The notes beneath the pieces were generated by a model. That model was not told the DNA's origin. It worked only from the letters and a program-made list of their open reading frames with translations, and did no database searches. From Siphonodentalium dalli (taxonomy: Eukaryota; Mollusca; Scaphopoda; Gadilida; Siphonodentaliidae): 64,000 bases of DNA. Positions 21,250 through 33,539 of this stretch are shown piece after piece (the stretch's first letter is position 1; each line of letters opens with the position of its first letter). The position numbers were made by a program, and so were the translations under genes. The DNA lies in the NCBI GenBank assembly GCA_032622095.1, contig CP136064.1, positions 173,856,310 to 173,920,309 of the forward strand. Direction: 5' to 3'.

Positions 21250-22923
21250 TACCTTTCAATGTTTAAAGATATCTGATGACCTATAATACTAATATATGGC
21301 CGAGTTATCTACTGGGACAGACGGGCGGGAGGACCGATGTGGCATGTCAATAGAAACAATTGTTTTTTGCCAATAGTTTATTCGTGCAATTCATAATAGC
21401 GCTTGCTAAACGCTTTTCGCGTTTCATCATGCATATATTAATTTTTAACATGCATTTTTTTAACAAAAGAGACTGTTGCCCTAATATCCAATCCAGGAAT
21501 ATCCATGTAACGGTTATATAAATAGAATACATTACAACAATTTAAACGGACATGGCTCATTAGAACTTTTAACGTTAACTTTGTTGACGTGATTTGGAAG
21601 AAGGTGACATTATGTTGATCCATACGCCATATCAACAGTTACTGCATATGCCATGGACAATCCTGTTAATGTCAGAACTAGGTTCAATCTACATTGAATT
21701 TTCGCACATGTGTGCCCTTTATTTATACATGTACCTTGTGAGGACTAGATCGTATAACAAGGAAATTGAAGAAACTCTTCATTGATCAATGCCGAAGAAA
21801 GTTCTGGACCCAAACGTTCTCAATTATATCACTAATATTAATCTTGCTGTGGCATAAAGAGGCCGAATATAACGTTAATATTAAGCATAATGTGTAGACC
21901 TAATTGGTTGATCCCTCCAGAACTGGGCCGCGATGTAACAAAATAGAACATAATTTGGACCTTCAATTGACATTCAAGTACATTTGAGACATTACCATAC
22001 CGGTACATGTAAGTATGTACCTGACAATAGATCATAATTAATAAATACGACACCGTCGATTGCCGACGTCGTGCCGACGTCGGGTTGCCGACTGCGATGA
22101 CAATAGACCAACATTAAATAAATGTTGGCGTGTTAACATACTAAAAGTATAAAACGTAACAATCTGTTTGATACAATGAGAAACTCTATATCATAGAGAC
22201 AAATGTGGCTATATATATTAAGCTGTTTTATTTAGGGGTACCAATCAAGCCCGGAACTTCGGATGATTTCCATGAGTGTGCAATATATTTTGGAAAAATA
22301 TTAAATTTTCCTTTATTATTCCACCCTGGAAATTTATCCATGCACGCACGGTCCTCTGCGTAATCATTAACACCGATTGTGATTAATTTTCCACATCAGA
22401 GAAGAAATAATAATGTTAGGCTCCAATCAGCAACAAATTTAAAGTCGAAAATAATGTGACCGAAGCTTTCAAATTGACGCAGCAGACGAGACGTACAACG
22501 GCGTCATATTAGCGACAATGACGTTTTCGGTCGGCAATCCGTCGGCAACCGATGTTTTACCGACCAATGTATGAAAACAACAAAAATCAATTCAAAAACT
22601 ACTATAAAAGCATGGAACGTGCAATAAACCTTCAAGGGTGGAATTTATGTAGCAAAGATTAATATACGACTTCGGGCATCAATATGGTACATGATATATA
22701 AATATTCCGCGATTTATTTATCACTGGTCAGTTTCCCGTCGGCAGCCGACCATATGTCGACCTCCAGTTCTGGCGAGATCTAGTGAACGTCGGGTGCCGA
22801 CCTGTTGCCGACCATCTCTATTTCACAACGACGTTGGGCCGACGTCGCCCCGACGGACATACCGACAGTTGGGCCGACGTCTGGAACCCGACGTCGGGCC
22901 GACGTCGTTGTGCTGTCTGGGTA

Positions 22924-23959
22924 ATATTGGCATATACTCGCGTGGACACGGCATGGTTGTTATATTATCAGAACACTGGGCCCCTTAATGTGGAATAGAC
23001 TATCCCAATGCATGCTTTCATATAACTGAATGGGCGCATCCATTCGGTATTGAAAGGGTTAAAATTATAAATTGTTTATATCGACAACACCCAGTCTCAG
23101 ACATCGCTGGCATTTGTCAATATATACACATAAGAATAGAAAATAGTTTGAAATATTATATATCATTACTATCGGGTTCATCATTCAATGATGCATGCAT
23201 ATATCGCAAGATGGCATTGATGATAGCAGTCTGAAGTCGACAGAAGTCCCAATGTAAATACTTATACCGATTAGATGGGAAACTACATAGTATATCCATG
23301 TCAGTCCTTCGTGAATTTTCGCCATAATGGAAAAGCCCAACATCAAAAGATTACGTGTGGTCTGGAATTCTACGGGTTCACCACAAACACTAAAAATAAA
23401 AACGGCGTCTATAACCGGTAACAGGGGATTAGGAACATTTCGGAAACGAAAATACGGTGAATGATAACATCTCAGCCGGTGAAGCCGCCATATTTTGTCA
23501 GCCACAAACGTCGTGACTGAGCCGGCTTAGCTAGCTAACCAGCCACGAAAATCGGTTGAGCCAGCCATGAAAACTATTTGTCGTGGCTTCTGGGTCTACG
23601 ATGTGGCTTTGCGAAAAATATATAAATATATCACAGATATCATTTATCTCGCGAGGCGAATCAGATATAAAGGAAACACGCGTACACAGTTTGGTTAACA
23701 GTGCGGTCGGTCGGTTTATAGATTGATTTTTTTTATTTAAAACCAATAAAATGAACTTGGGTCGGGGGGTTTTAAATACGGTCGGTCGGGTTACGGGAAA
23801 CACGCATTCAATTTGTTTTGGCCTTATTACTAGTATACTACTACTAGTAACCTCAAAGGTTTTTTGAAAAATCAATGGAATCTGGGAATATTTGGTCTTG
23901 TTGTTGTCTACAGGTCGACAGAAGCACCAGAAAAATAAAAAAAAATAATTTGACAGAAG
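22924..23959. other. intronic, nothing recognised
   Basis: AT-rich, with the inverted repeat fragment near 23790 noted above and a run of CAGCCACGAAAAT-like words at 23500-23590. No exon is seen. Confidence 0.35.
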
Positions 23960-24485
23960 TTTTTTTTTTTCAAAATTGTTGAAGTTCTGACAAAGGTATT
24001 TTTTGTCTGTAAAACAATCTTAAGTGTCAAAATTTCCAATGGATCTGAAAAAACATTGTAGTTTTTATGGCATATTCAAATAAGTGCCAATATAAAGGGT
24101 TATATTACATTTTATTGCTCAATGAGCATAGATTTTTATTTTTTTTATTTTCGAAGTTAGGGCATATGGTATTTTTTGTCAGTAAAACAATCCAAGTGTC
24201 AAAATTTCAAATGAATCTTGAAAAGACATTGTTGTTTTTATGACATATTCAAATGATAGTCTGCATAAAGGGTTATATCACCTTTTAATGCTCAATGAGC
24301 ACAGAATTTTATTTTTTCCAAATTTTCGAAGTTCGGTCATATGGTATTTTTTGTCTGTAAAACAACCTAAGTGTCAAAATTTAAAATGGAACTTGAGAAA
24401 ACATTGCTGTTTTCAAGGCATATTCAAATGAGAGGAAAAATAATTGGTTATTTCACCTTTTAATGTAAAATGAGCTTCAGATTTC
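23960..24485. repeat. about 174-bp tandem repeat, three units
   Basis: GGTATTTTTTGTC followed by GTAAAACAA recurs at 23995, 24168 and 24343 (steps 173 and 175). Each unit also has AAGTGTCAAAATTT and CATATTCAAATGA words. The sequence is unrelated to the 174-bp array at 2629-3209 although the period is the same. Confidence 0.8.
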
Positions 24486-25834
24486 CTTCCCTGCAGTGCT
24501 CCAACAACTTGTATGTATATATTGCCTGATCTCCAGAATATTTGATATGGGTTATACTACTCAATAAGAACAATAGACTCATCTTCTGGCATGCCCAACA
24601 TTTATACATGTACAATGTTCACCGTGTTAGTTAGAATCCTTAATTAGACCTCTGCAACTTAAAATTTTAATTCTATGATATGTTCCATCAACATGGCTAT
24701 AACAAATTCATATCAGGGTCGAAAGCTATTTTAATGGTCAACCAGAAGTGAGAAACAAATATAAATGTTTTTTGTTTGACCTAATGCATATATATATGTT
24801 TGTGGAGAATAATTGGCAAAATAGTCGACAAGGACCATAACTCCAGTAACGAAATAGGGCATAATCAAAGTTGACATGTGCTGACATACCTAGATCATGC
24901 CAAGAATCTCTATTTCCCTGGCTAACTGCCCATAGAGATCACATTCCACCAGTGGAAAACCTTGGAACGTTTTGAAGTTTTGACAGGGAACCTTATCAAG
25001 ACGAATACATAATGCAGGGAATATATTTCTTGATTATTATCCATTCCTGGTGATGTACTTCACTGTATGTGAAGGTCCCAACTCGAAATTTCTCCTGGGT
25101 AATTAATTTGATGTTTATTGCGATATCGGCTCACAAAATAAGAGAAAAGCATGCAATTTAGTGAATTTACAGAGAAGTACATTATTAAGGAACAATTAAT
25201 AACTAAGAAATATATTCTTCACGTTATTTTTCGACTTTATAAGTTTTCCTGTCAAAGCATCAAAAAGTTCCCAGGTTTTGTACTGGTGGAATATGATCTC
25301 TTCGGGTGTTAGCCAGAGTAGAGATTCATGCATGATCAACCTCCCCATAGAATCCGGCTTTAAAAAAGACATTGGATCCAAGATCCAGTTTAAGGAATAT
25401 GGGACTATTTTGGAGTAGAAAAAAATGTTGTAGGAAGTATTTTTGAGCCACTGAAGAGGGTATTTTTCTCAATACTGTAAGCCACAGAGCACACATGAGT
25501 CGATTTATATGCAATATGTATTTTGAGGCAACAATCTTGTGTTTCAATTTTGTCTCACAATACCCTTAGTTTATGGAGTGAGTAGACGTATTTGTCAAAT
25601 TCTATATATGTTCCCAGTATACCACTGCCCCATCTCATATTAGGTCATATCATAGTCAAGACATGTACATGTAGGTGAAGGTCCCATGACAGCTCGGGAA
25701 TGCATGATTTACGTAACTTTGTTGAACCAAACTTTATTTTGCATACGCTCATGGGATTTCTCCCAGATAATCAGTTCCATTTTTATTGCGCCATCGACTC
25801 AAATAATCATGCAATGTTGTGTTGGGACCAGTCA
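24486..25834. other. intronic, nothing recognised
   Basis: AT-rich, with no exon or element end. The words ATAATTTGATGTTTATTGCG and GCGATATCGGCTCA near 25100 resemble those near 25780, so a diverged local duplication is possible. Confidence 0.35.
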
Positions 25835-26180
25835 TCTGGCCACTATTTATATACATTTATAAAATTGGGACAGAACCTCTGGCACCTATTTACCATATTT
25901 TATAAGATGAACAGAACCTCTGGCCACTATTTACATCTTTTAAAAATTAACCAAATCTTTCGGGCATCTAATTACATAATTTTATATATGGATATACATG
26001 TAGTCTCCGCCCATTATTTACATCTTTTTAAATTTTGGACAGCATCTGGCCACTATTTAAATATTTTTTAATTCGGAAAGATACTCTGGTCACTATTTTA
26101 CATATTTAAAAATTTGGACAGAGCCTCCGGCCACTATTTACACTTTTTTCATTTTGGACAGAGCCTCCAGCCACTTATAG
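25835..26180. repeat. about 40-bp tandem repeat, nine diverged units
   Basis: CTGGCCACTATTTA or a close variant recurs at 25835, 25879, 25920, 25961, 26007, 26046, 26086, 26127 and 26167, spaced 39-46 bp. Units also share a TTTGGACAGAGCCT word. Confidence 0.8.
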
Positions 26181-27163
26181 TATATACAAAACTTCTCATA
26201 TCGGGCTGGATGTCCGGCTCATCTGTGGCAGGCGCACTAACGGATGAATAAACAGACGAAGACCATTCGCCCCTTCACCAAATTTTTCAGGGAATAAATA
26301 CAAAAATTAGGCCATATTAGCCATGTAGTACTAGTAATTGTTTGTAATAGTAATAATTCAAACACTTGACATCAGTCTGTCAGTCATGTTACAATGTACA
26401 TCTTCCTGAGGTGGTGGTGTGTCATTTCAGGAGGCTGGGGACTGGTTGGGATTGCAAGAAGAGTGCAAATTTATGGATCACCATTACTTAAATAAGTGAC
26501 CATACTGTCTAAAAAAATAGTAAGCGGTCTATAAAGATCCCTGTTTCTGCCACTTTTTTGACCAGCAAATTTGTTTTTCCAAATAAACCTTTTTTATCTC
26601 ATCATATATTTTTTAAAAGTAAAAGATGAAAAATATAATAAGAAGATGTGTTATTTGTCTTGCGTATGAACAATGAAAATATCAAATTCACCAAGCGAGA
26701 CAGATGGCAATGACATTCAAATCAACCTACCCCATGATTGTAAACAGAAAGAAGCCATTTTGAAAATACTGTCCACGAAAATTGGTGACAACAACAAACC
26801 ACTATTACAGGGAGATGCTGATAAAATATGACCAAATGGAGTATAAGAATACTTACAATAGTAATTGAATAATATTTCCTAGTAATATATATTGTGAAAA
26901 AGGCAATGATTAATATAATAAATTGAGTTGTTAGCTGAAAAATTCTCCGAATTTGCACCTGTCCACACGAGGACCGGAAACGAGAACGCGGAAATGAGGT
27001 TGCTACTACTACTACTACTAGTCAGTAAACCTGACGTTTATAATTCGATTAGTCCTGTTACTGTGTTAGAATAGTCGGGTCCACAGGCTATGGTACATAT
27101 CTGTATCTGGACTGTAGATCATAACATGAATCTTGTGGTATAATTACCCAGTCATTTGGGTTA
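26181..27163. other. intronic, nothing recognised
   Basis: AT-rich, with a short CTA microsatellite near 27004-27020 and no exon or element end. Confidence 0.35.
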
Positions 27164-27171
27164 TACATACA

Positions 27172-28394
27172 CAGAGGCGGACTGGTCGATCGGGAGACCG
27201 GGAAATTTCCCAATGGGCCGGAGGCCAGAAAAATTCTGATTCCATGTGATTTTCTATCAAGCGAGAATCCGATGGGGTTTTTTTTATGGTTGGGGGGGGG
27301 GGGGGGTGTAGACATGGTTGGGCCGCCCAACCACAACTTGGGCCGCTAATGAAACCGACGTGGGCCGCCACATGTGTTGTGTAACCAGCACTCTTCTCAC
27401 ATAAATTCAAGAAGTGAATTCCATTTTACAACGGCGTCTGAGATTGTCCAGATTGTAACCATATTTGGAAACGTCAATAAACAAGAATCTGATTCGGAAA
27501 TTATTCCACATGTAAAATGTTTTACTTCGAATAATGTGTAGGCCTACTGCCAATATATATATATAAATATATATATCACACGAGAAGCGAAAAACCGGCG
27601 AGGAAAGACACCATTTAAGTTTGCGGGTTCCCCACGTGAGTATAATGTGACGTTGGGGGGGGGGGGGGCAGAGGCGGACTGGCCGATCGGGAGACCGGGA
27701 AAATTCCGGACGTGGGCCGCCACATGTGTTGTTTAACCAGCAGAACTGGCTATAATCGTAATTTTGTCATTAAATGAACTTGTCAGCATCATATAACACC
27801 ACATAAAGAAGCCGCTAATCTCGAGATTTTAACGGTAACTCCCAGCTGTAAATCCGAAAAAAATCTCACGCACCCCTCCCGGACCTTCCCCCAATTGAAA
27901 TTTACAACAAAATAGGAACGCTTCAGTTAATGCCAGTCTAGATGCTAGGATTCGCGATGTTCTATAGTTTTCAAAATTTTCTCACCCCGGGCCGAACAAC
28001 CATGAACAGCCCGGTGTGTCCTGGTCTCTTGTCCCTGGAGTTAGACCGCTAGATGTTAGAATTTATGCAATTGTTCAGGTAAAAATATCTGAATGGTCTC
28101 ATACCGGGGAATATATAGAACCATGGTTTATGAATATATATATGTAGGATATTAGGCCACAGGTGCAAACGGAATTATGCAAAAACATGTATTTGGTCTG
28201 CATCTGATTCAAGGGGGGGGGGGGGTGGAAATGAAATTACGCAAAACATGTATTTGGTCTGATTCTGATTCAAGAGGGGGGGGGGGGGGGGGGGTGCAGT
28301 TGAAATTTCCAATTTGGACCGTGGACACACCCTAACAGATGGGCCGGTATTATATTTATTTCCCGGGCCGGATTTTTGGCCCAGTCCGCCTATG
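27172..28394. mobile_element. nested CAGAGGCGGACTGG-family elements, hAT-like
   Basis: The outer copy starts CAGAGGCGGACTGG at 27172 and ends CCAGTCCGCCTATG at 28394. A perfect 8-bp target duplication TACATACA flanks it (27164-27171, 28395-28402), which supports hAT. A second left end occurs at 27671 (also AGAGGCGGACTGGCC), so one copy appears inserted in another, or there was an internal duplication. The interior from 27700 matches 6990-7500 closely. Two copies of a segment of about 62 bp ending in poly-G lie at about 28170-28295. Confidence 0.8.
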
Positions 28395-28402
28395 TACATA
28401 CA

Positions 28403-29226
28403 CATGTACTTGACTCCCTTATGCAGCTACCGTACATGAAGGTTAGAACCACCTTAATAATATCCTGGGTACAGAATTGGTTCTACATGGCCAATCTGGG
28501 TCAGTCATGATTGTTTACCTGTCTTCAGCCAGCACACCAGCACAGCTGTTGATCAAGGGATAATGATACAATCATTGCATGACCCACGAGGTGTGACTGG
28601 ATGATTACACCAGGTCACCCTCTCTGGACTCAGTTGTCAGTTGTTGCTCAGATCTCACACAGGAAAGACCAGTCTCACAGATGAAGATTTTGGGCCGGCC
28701 CACAGCAGCAGCTCAGAATCATGGTATGTACTGTGTAATGACTGAGACTGAGACCATGGCCATGTAGACCCATATTATTCCTTGGGGGTAATAGAGGAAC
28801 CCAAAAAATACTACATTCAATGGCGCTGCGAGCCTACGAACTTGCGTGGGAAATTCCACAAAATAGTTGTGCCATATCGCATGATTTTTCTGAAATTTTC
28901 AGAAATTGCAGCTGGAAATTGGGGAAATTTTTCTCAATTGTTGCCTCAATTAATATTTGAGACAAATGTTCCAGTAATATTGATAAATATTGCGTAATGT
29001 GGCTAAATATTACACTTTATGGAATTTATTTCCATTTAACAATTATATTTGATATTTTGTTTGTGCTTTGTCATTGGAAAAAACAATATATAGACGTTTT
29101 TTTTTCTCACTGAAACAGGGTTTTGCTTACCCTTTTGTGTTGCCTGAGTTGTTCTTGGGGATTTTTTCCCTGTAGTTACCAAAGATATTTTTGGTACAAT
29201 TTTGGTAATGTGGTCCCCATCGAATG
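28403..29226. other. intronic, nothing recognised
   Basis: No exon, RNA or element end was recognised between the nested elements and the hAT transposon. Confidence 0.35.
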
Positions 29227-29234
29227 TGCACACC

Positions 29235-32218
29235 AGGTGCGGATCCAATACATATAGATAACACGAATATACATGCACAAAAAGTTAAGATGGCGCAATC
29301 GAAAATAAAAACATTCTTCGAACCTGAAGTGAAGAAACAAAAAACAAGTGAATGCGACAAAGGTCTAACAACTAGTTCCACCGAGTATGAACCACCCGCA
29401 TCATCTATTGACGCTAGGCCTGCCAGCCCTCCATTGGTTACAAATTATGAAGCGCATTGTATCTCAGAAGACACCAAAATGAAAATCATCAATGGCAGGA
29501 TCCCTGAATCAAATTTCCCCATAGAATTTACAAAGACAAACGGAAAAAAGATGGGTTAATGAAGCGATATTGTTCATTAGATTGGTTTGCTAAATATCCC
29601 TTCCTAGGATATTCAAAACAAAAAGGTGTCTACTGCACTCCGTGTGTATTGTTCCCATCCAAGGCTCATCAGGGTTCACGTGCTTCTCTGCTAGTCAAGG
29701 CAAGGCGGCATATACAAACTGGAAGGATGCGACAGCAGATTTTTCCAACCACGCAGTACTAGAATACCATAAGGATTCCGTTGCCAAATATGAAGCATTT
29801 GTTCAAGGTTTTACCCATCCTAGTAGAACGATATCTGCCATCATAGATGACGGGATTGATAAACTGATTAAGCATAATAGACATATTCTTGAAACCATAG
29901 TGAAATGCATTGAATTTTGTGGGCGCCAAGGCATAGCACTTAGAGGGCATCGGGACGACGGGAGTCCTGATCCCGAAAACTTCTACATTGTTGGGAATTT
30001 CAAATCGCTGCTACAGCTTGTTGGTGAGATGAACCCCGAGATGAGAGACCACATTGATAAATGCAAGAAAAACGATCAATATATGTCAAAACCCGTCCAA
30101 AATGACATTCTAATTTGCATCTCGGAATATATTACCAATATAATTATCAATGAGATCAAGGCACAACCTGCAGGACCATATTTCGGCCTAATAATTGATG
30201 AAGTAACAGATTCAAGCAATTGGGAGCAGATGGGCATAGTCATTCGTTATATAAAAGAAGGGAGAGCAGTAGAGTGATTGGTGCAGTTTGTTGATTGCCA
30301 ACGAGCAACCGGGGATCTCATATCAACTGAGATTTTGAGAGTTTTGGGACAGCTCGACATCGACCCATCATTCTGCAGAAGCCAGACATATGACGGAGCT
30401 GGAGCTATGGCTGGATGCAACAATGGGCTAGCAGCAAAGTTCATCGAGAAGACTGGTAACCAAAGGGTCCCATACTTCCACTGTGCTTCTCACGAACTGA
30501 ACCTGGCCTTAACAAAGGCGTGCACTGTCCAGGAAGTGCATAACATGAACTGCACGCTGGAAAAGCTTGGCGTATTCTTCAAGTACTCTCCAAAGCGGTC
30601 ACGGGAACTTGAAAGGCAAGTCGATGTATATAACGAGTCCCATCTAAATACTAAAACGTCCAAATCCAAAGTAAAACCACTTTGTGAAACTCGATGGGTG
30701 GAACGGGATACATCACTAGAGGATTTTGTTTCTCTGTACGAGCCAATCTTGAACACCCTGGACGCCATAGGATCCAATGACGAGCTGCACTGGAATGCCA
30801 ACAGTGTTACAGATGCCAACGGACTATTTCATAATATCACAAGCAGTGGATTTATTGTTGCTTTCAAAGTTTGCCATTTCCTCCTCGGATTCACCAAGGC
30901 ACTCTCGGTTCTACTTCAAGGCACGGAAATAGATGTGGTGGTCGCCTATGACGAGATAGAACTGATATGTTCAGAAATAGAGCAAATTCGAGAGAACCAA
31001 GAGTCGGAGTTTGCGAAATTATATGTGGAAATGTCTGATATGGCTGCCATATGTGGAACCAAACTGGCTAAACCCAGAACATGCGCACGACAAACCAATC
31101 GCAGTAACGCAGGTTCCGCCTGTGATACAGTCGAGGAATACTTCAGGAATGAATGTGTTTCTACCTTTTATTGACACCATGGTCGCGGAGTTTAGGGGTC
31201 GCTTCAACAAGCTTACAAACAGCGCTATGCAGGGAGTTGATCTTATCCCCAGGTATATGGAAGACAAACTAGAACACGAGCCAGATGCTGTCGACAAAAT
31301 ACTAAGTTATTATGCTTGATATGCTTGAATCTAGTACCTTCAAACATGAACTCCGCCTATGGAGAAGACATTGGAAAACTGAGACTGAAAAGCCGAGCAC
31401 AATTCCGAGCACACTGCAGTCGATCGATAGGATACTAGTTAAATATCCAAACATAACAACAGTGCTCAGCATTCTATTGGTAACTGCATCTACTGCAGCT
31501 ACCGACGAGCGTGCAAATTCATCTCTGAAATTTGTCAAGAACAGACTCCAGAATACCATGGGTGAAGACCGACTGAATGCTCTTCTACTCATGCTCATTC
31601 ATCGAGACATTAGACTGAATTATGCTAACATTGTTGACAGATTCGCCAGGCGTCAACCAAGACGGATGCTCTTGCAACACCCACTGGCTGACTGAATCCA
31701 CACGTCGACGGCCAGAGAAACTTGTCTGTGTGCGTGCTATGAGATGCTGTGAGCATTCGATGAACTATGAAGCTTTGTAAATTTTATTATAGTATGTTTT
31801 GATAAATTGTCAAATGTTTCCCAAATCAAGCTTTGAACATTAATTGTGGGCATATACAAGAACCTCCATTCCTCTAGCCCACTGATAACTGACAATTCAT
31901 GTTTGGTGGGGCATTGTATATGTCACTCGAGTAGAGTAGAAGGGGTTTCGGTAGAACTATATGGCAAGAGCTAACTTAACATATATGCATATTTATTTAT
32001 ATAATTGCTATTGTTGCTATTGCTGGCAGCAATTTACTAATCAATTTAGAGCTCAGAGTTGAGAAAAACGCTTGTTTCTGGTGCAATGGACCCCCACCAG
32101 ACAGAGGGGGATACCCCCTCTCGCACTCTCCCCCCTCGACGCTTCGTGGCTCGGATGATGCTTCGCATCATATGGCCAATTACCGTCCCCCCCTATTCAA
32201 ATTTTATGGATCCGCCAC
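29235..32218 (+). mobile_element. decayed autonomous hAT transposon
   Basis: The flanks carry an identical 8-mer TGCACACC (29227-29234, 32219-32226), the hAT target-duplication length. The ends are related inverted copies (left GTGCGGATCCA, right TGGATCCGCCAC). The element is 2,984 bp and carries a broken transposase gene in the sense direction of the host gene. Its right end is C-rich, with a TGCTTCGCATCA hairpin near 32160. Confidence 0.8.
29290..31695 (+). pseudogene. hAT transposase pseudogene (ZMYM1 / p52rIPK-like, DUF4371 type)
   Basis: In order: an N-tail starting MAQSKIKTFF; a TTF-type zinc finger (W-F-x-K-YPFLGY, C-T-P-C, then an H-H pair near 29740-29770); a DUF4371/RNase H-like core with LIIDEVTD (about 30200) and the C-H-E-L segment HCASHELNLALT (about 30490); and a C-terminal hAT dimerisation region with NSSLKFVKNRL (about 31520) and stop at 31695. 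The frame is broken by shifts near 29545-29560, 29700, 31150 and 31310, and by an in-frame TGA at 30275 where CGA (Arg) is likely ancestral. It cannot make an intact transposase. Confidence 0.85.
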
Positions 32219-32226
32219 TGCACACC

Positions 32227-33539
32227 GATGCATTTTTTGAAGGGAGGGGGAGGAAGTACATGTCACCTTGGGTTATCTGATTGGGATGGGGGAGTTACAG
32301 GGTTTAATCATAGACCCTACCCCGTGTTAGGGCCACAGTTGTCTGGGTCCATAAGTTTTCCTAAACAAATTAGATTAACTTCATGTAGTCCCTCAAATGG
32401 TAACTATGTTAATCTTTTGAGAGATTTACCTCATACAGATTACAATATGAATGGAGAAGCCCAGGTGAAACCAATCATGAAGTCATTTTTAGAGGGTTGA
32501 AGAATCCTTAAGTTAGAGGGTTGGAGAAGCCTCAGACTCAAATTGATATCTCAGTCTGTCAGAACAGATTGAATTGGGACCCACAAAGGGAAAACATTGA
32601 TGCAACCACCGATATGCCAGAAGATGCAAAGGAAGCACATTTTGGCTTCTCAGATGGAGATGCAGGGTGGTTACCACAAATTCCCTTAGGCCATAGTCAA
32701 CATAAGTCTGGGGGAGGGGTACACAGTAGTCTGCTCTATTTGTTGGTGCAGCCTAACATTCAGCATTCCAGGTACCTGTCCCATTTCGGGCTTTCAGATT
32801 GGCAAGCCAATTCCCCCAGGAATTCATAATCATTACCTGGTATCAAGGTAGGGCAGCCCTGGGTAGATACATGCAAGTTGTACTCATTAAACGTAGGGCA
32901 GCGCCCTGGTAATAGAGGGTCCCTACATACTATAATTACCCGGTTTCACATGGGTGTAATGCAATTATTCTTGGATCGTACAATGTAATTACTGGTAGAC
33001 CTTATTCCACAAATTTATCTGTTAAAAGCAGGAAATTTTCAGCGGGCTTGCATTTAACATATCCTAATTGATTTGGTAATTCCCATATTGTTAGAAATTG
33101 GGATAGGGTGTCGACACCCTGGGACTGGTTTTCTCACATACATGTTCTCTTATTTTATTGAAAATAAAGTCATTGGCTCATTGCCCATGTCTGTGGAATG
33201 TCTAGTGTACATGTACCAGTACATCTGATAACTACTTTGGTGGACCAAAAACTTGTTGAACCAGGAAAAGACTTGGAAGGTATATAATAATAGTCAATAT
33301 TGGAAGTCATATAGTAATAGTTAATATTGGGCATTATGAGAATTTGCCCGATGGCACTTGAATTTGATGAAATAATAAACTAACCTGCTGATAAATTTAT
33401 GCATGTTTATTTGTTTTATATTTGAACATGATACATATATAATTCACTGGCTTGGAACAAATTAAGTATCATCAACTGAACTAATATTATACCCATTATA
33501 CCCTATATGATTAAATGGAATATATATCAGTGGAGGGTT
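32227..33539. other. intronic, nothing recognised
   Basis: This includes an exact 16-bp palindrome AGGGTGTCGACACCCT at 33105-33120. The open frames at 32059-32829 carry no known domain. Confidence 0.35.

Larger units (their letters stand above)
19313..22921. mobile_element. TA-flanked element with GACGTCGG-rich ends
   Basis: CCCAGATAGC at the left and GCTGTCTGGG at the right are near-perfect inverted copies, each next to TA (19311-19312, 22922-22923). Inside both ends are dense reiterations of GACGTCGGCC/GCCGACGT words: 19325-19590 at the left and 22735-22915 at the right, with smaller clusters at 22055 and 22530. The 3.6-kb interior has no recognised transposase. It may be two partial copies rather than one element. 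The palindromic element at 21035-21249 is nested inside. Confidence 0.55.

Noticed and set aside
25196-25547. Minus-strand open frames near 25.2-25.5 kb
   Set aside because: Short, low in conserved features and without any recognisable family; probably chance frames in AT-rich DNA.
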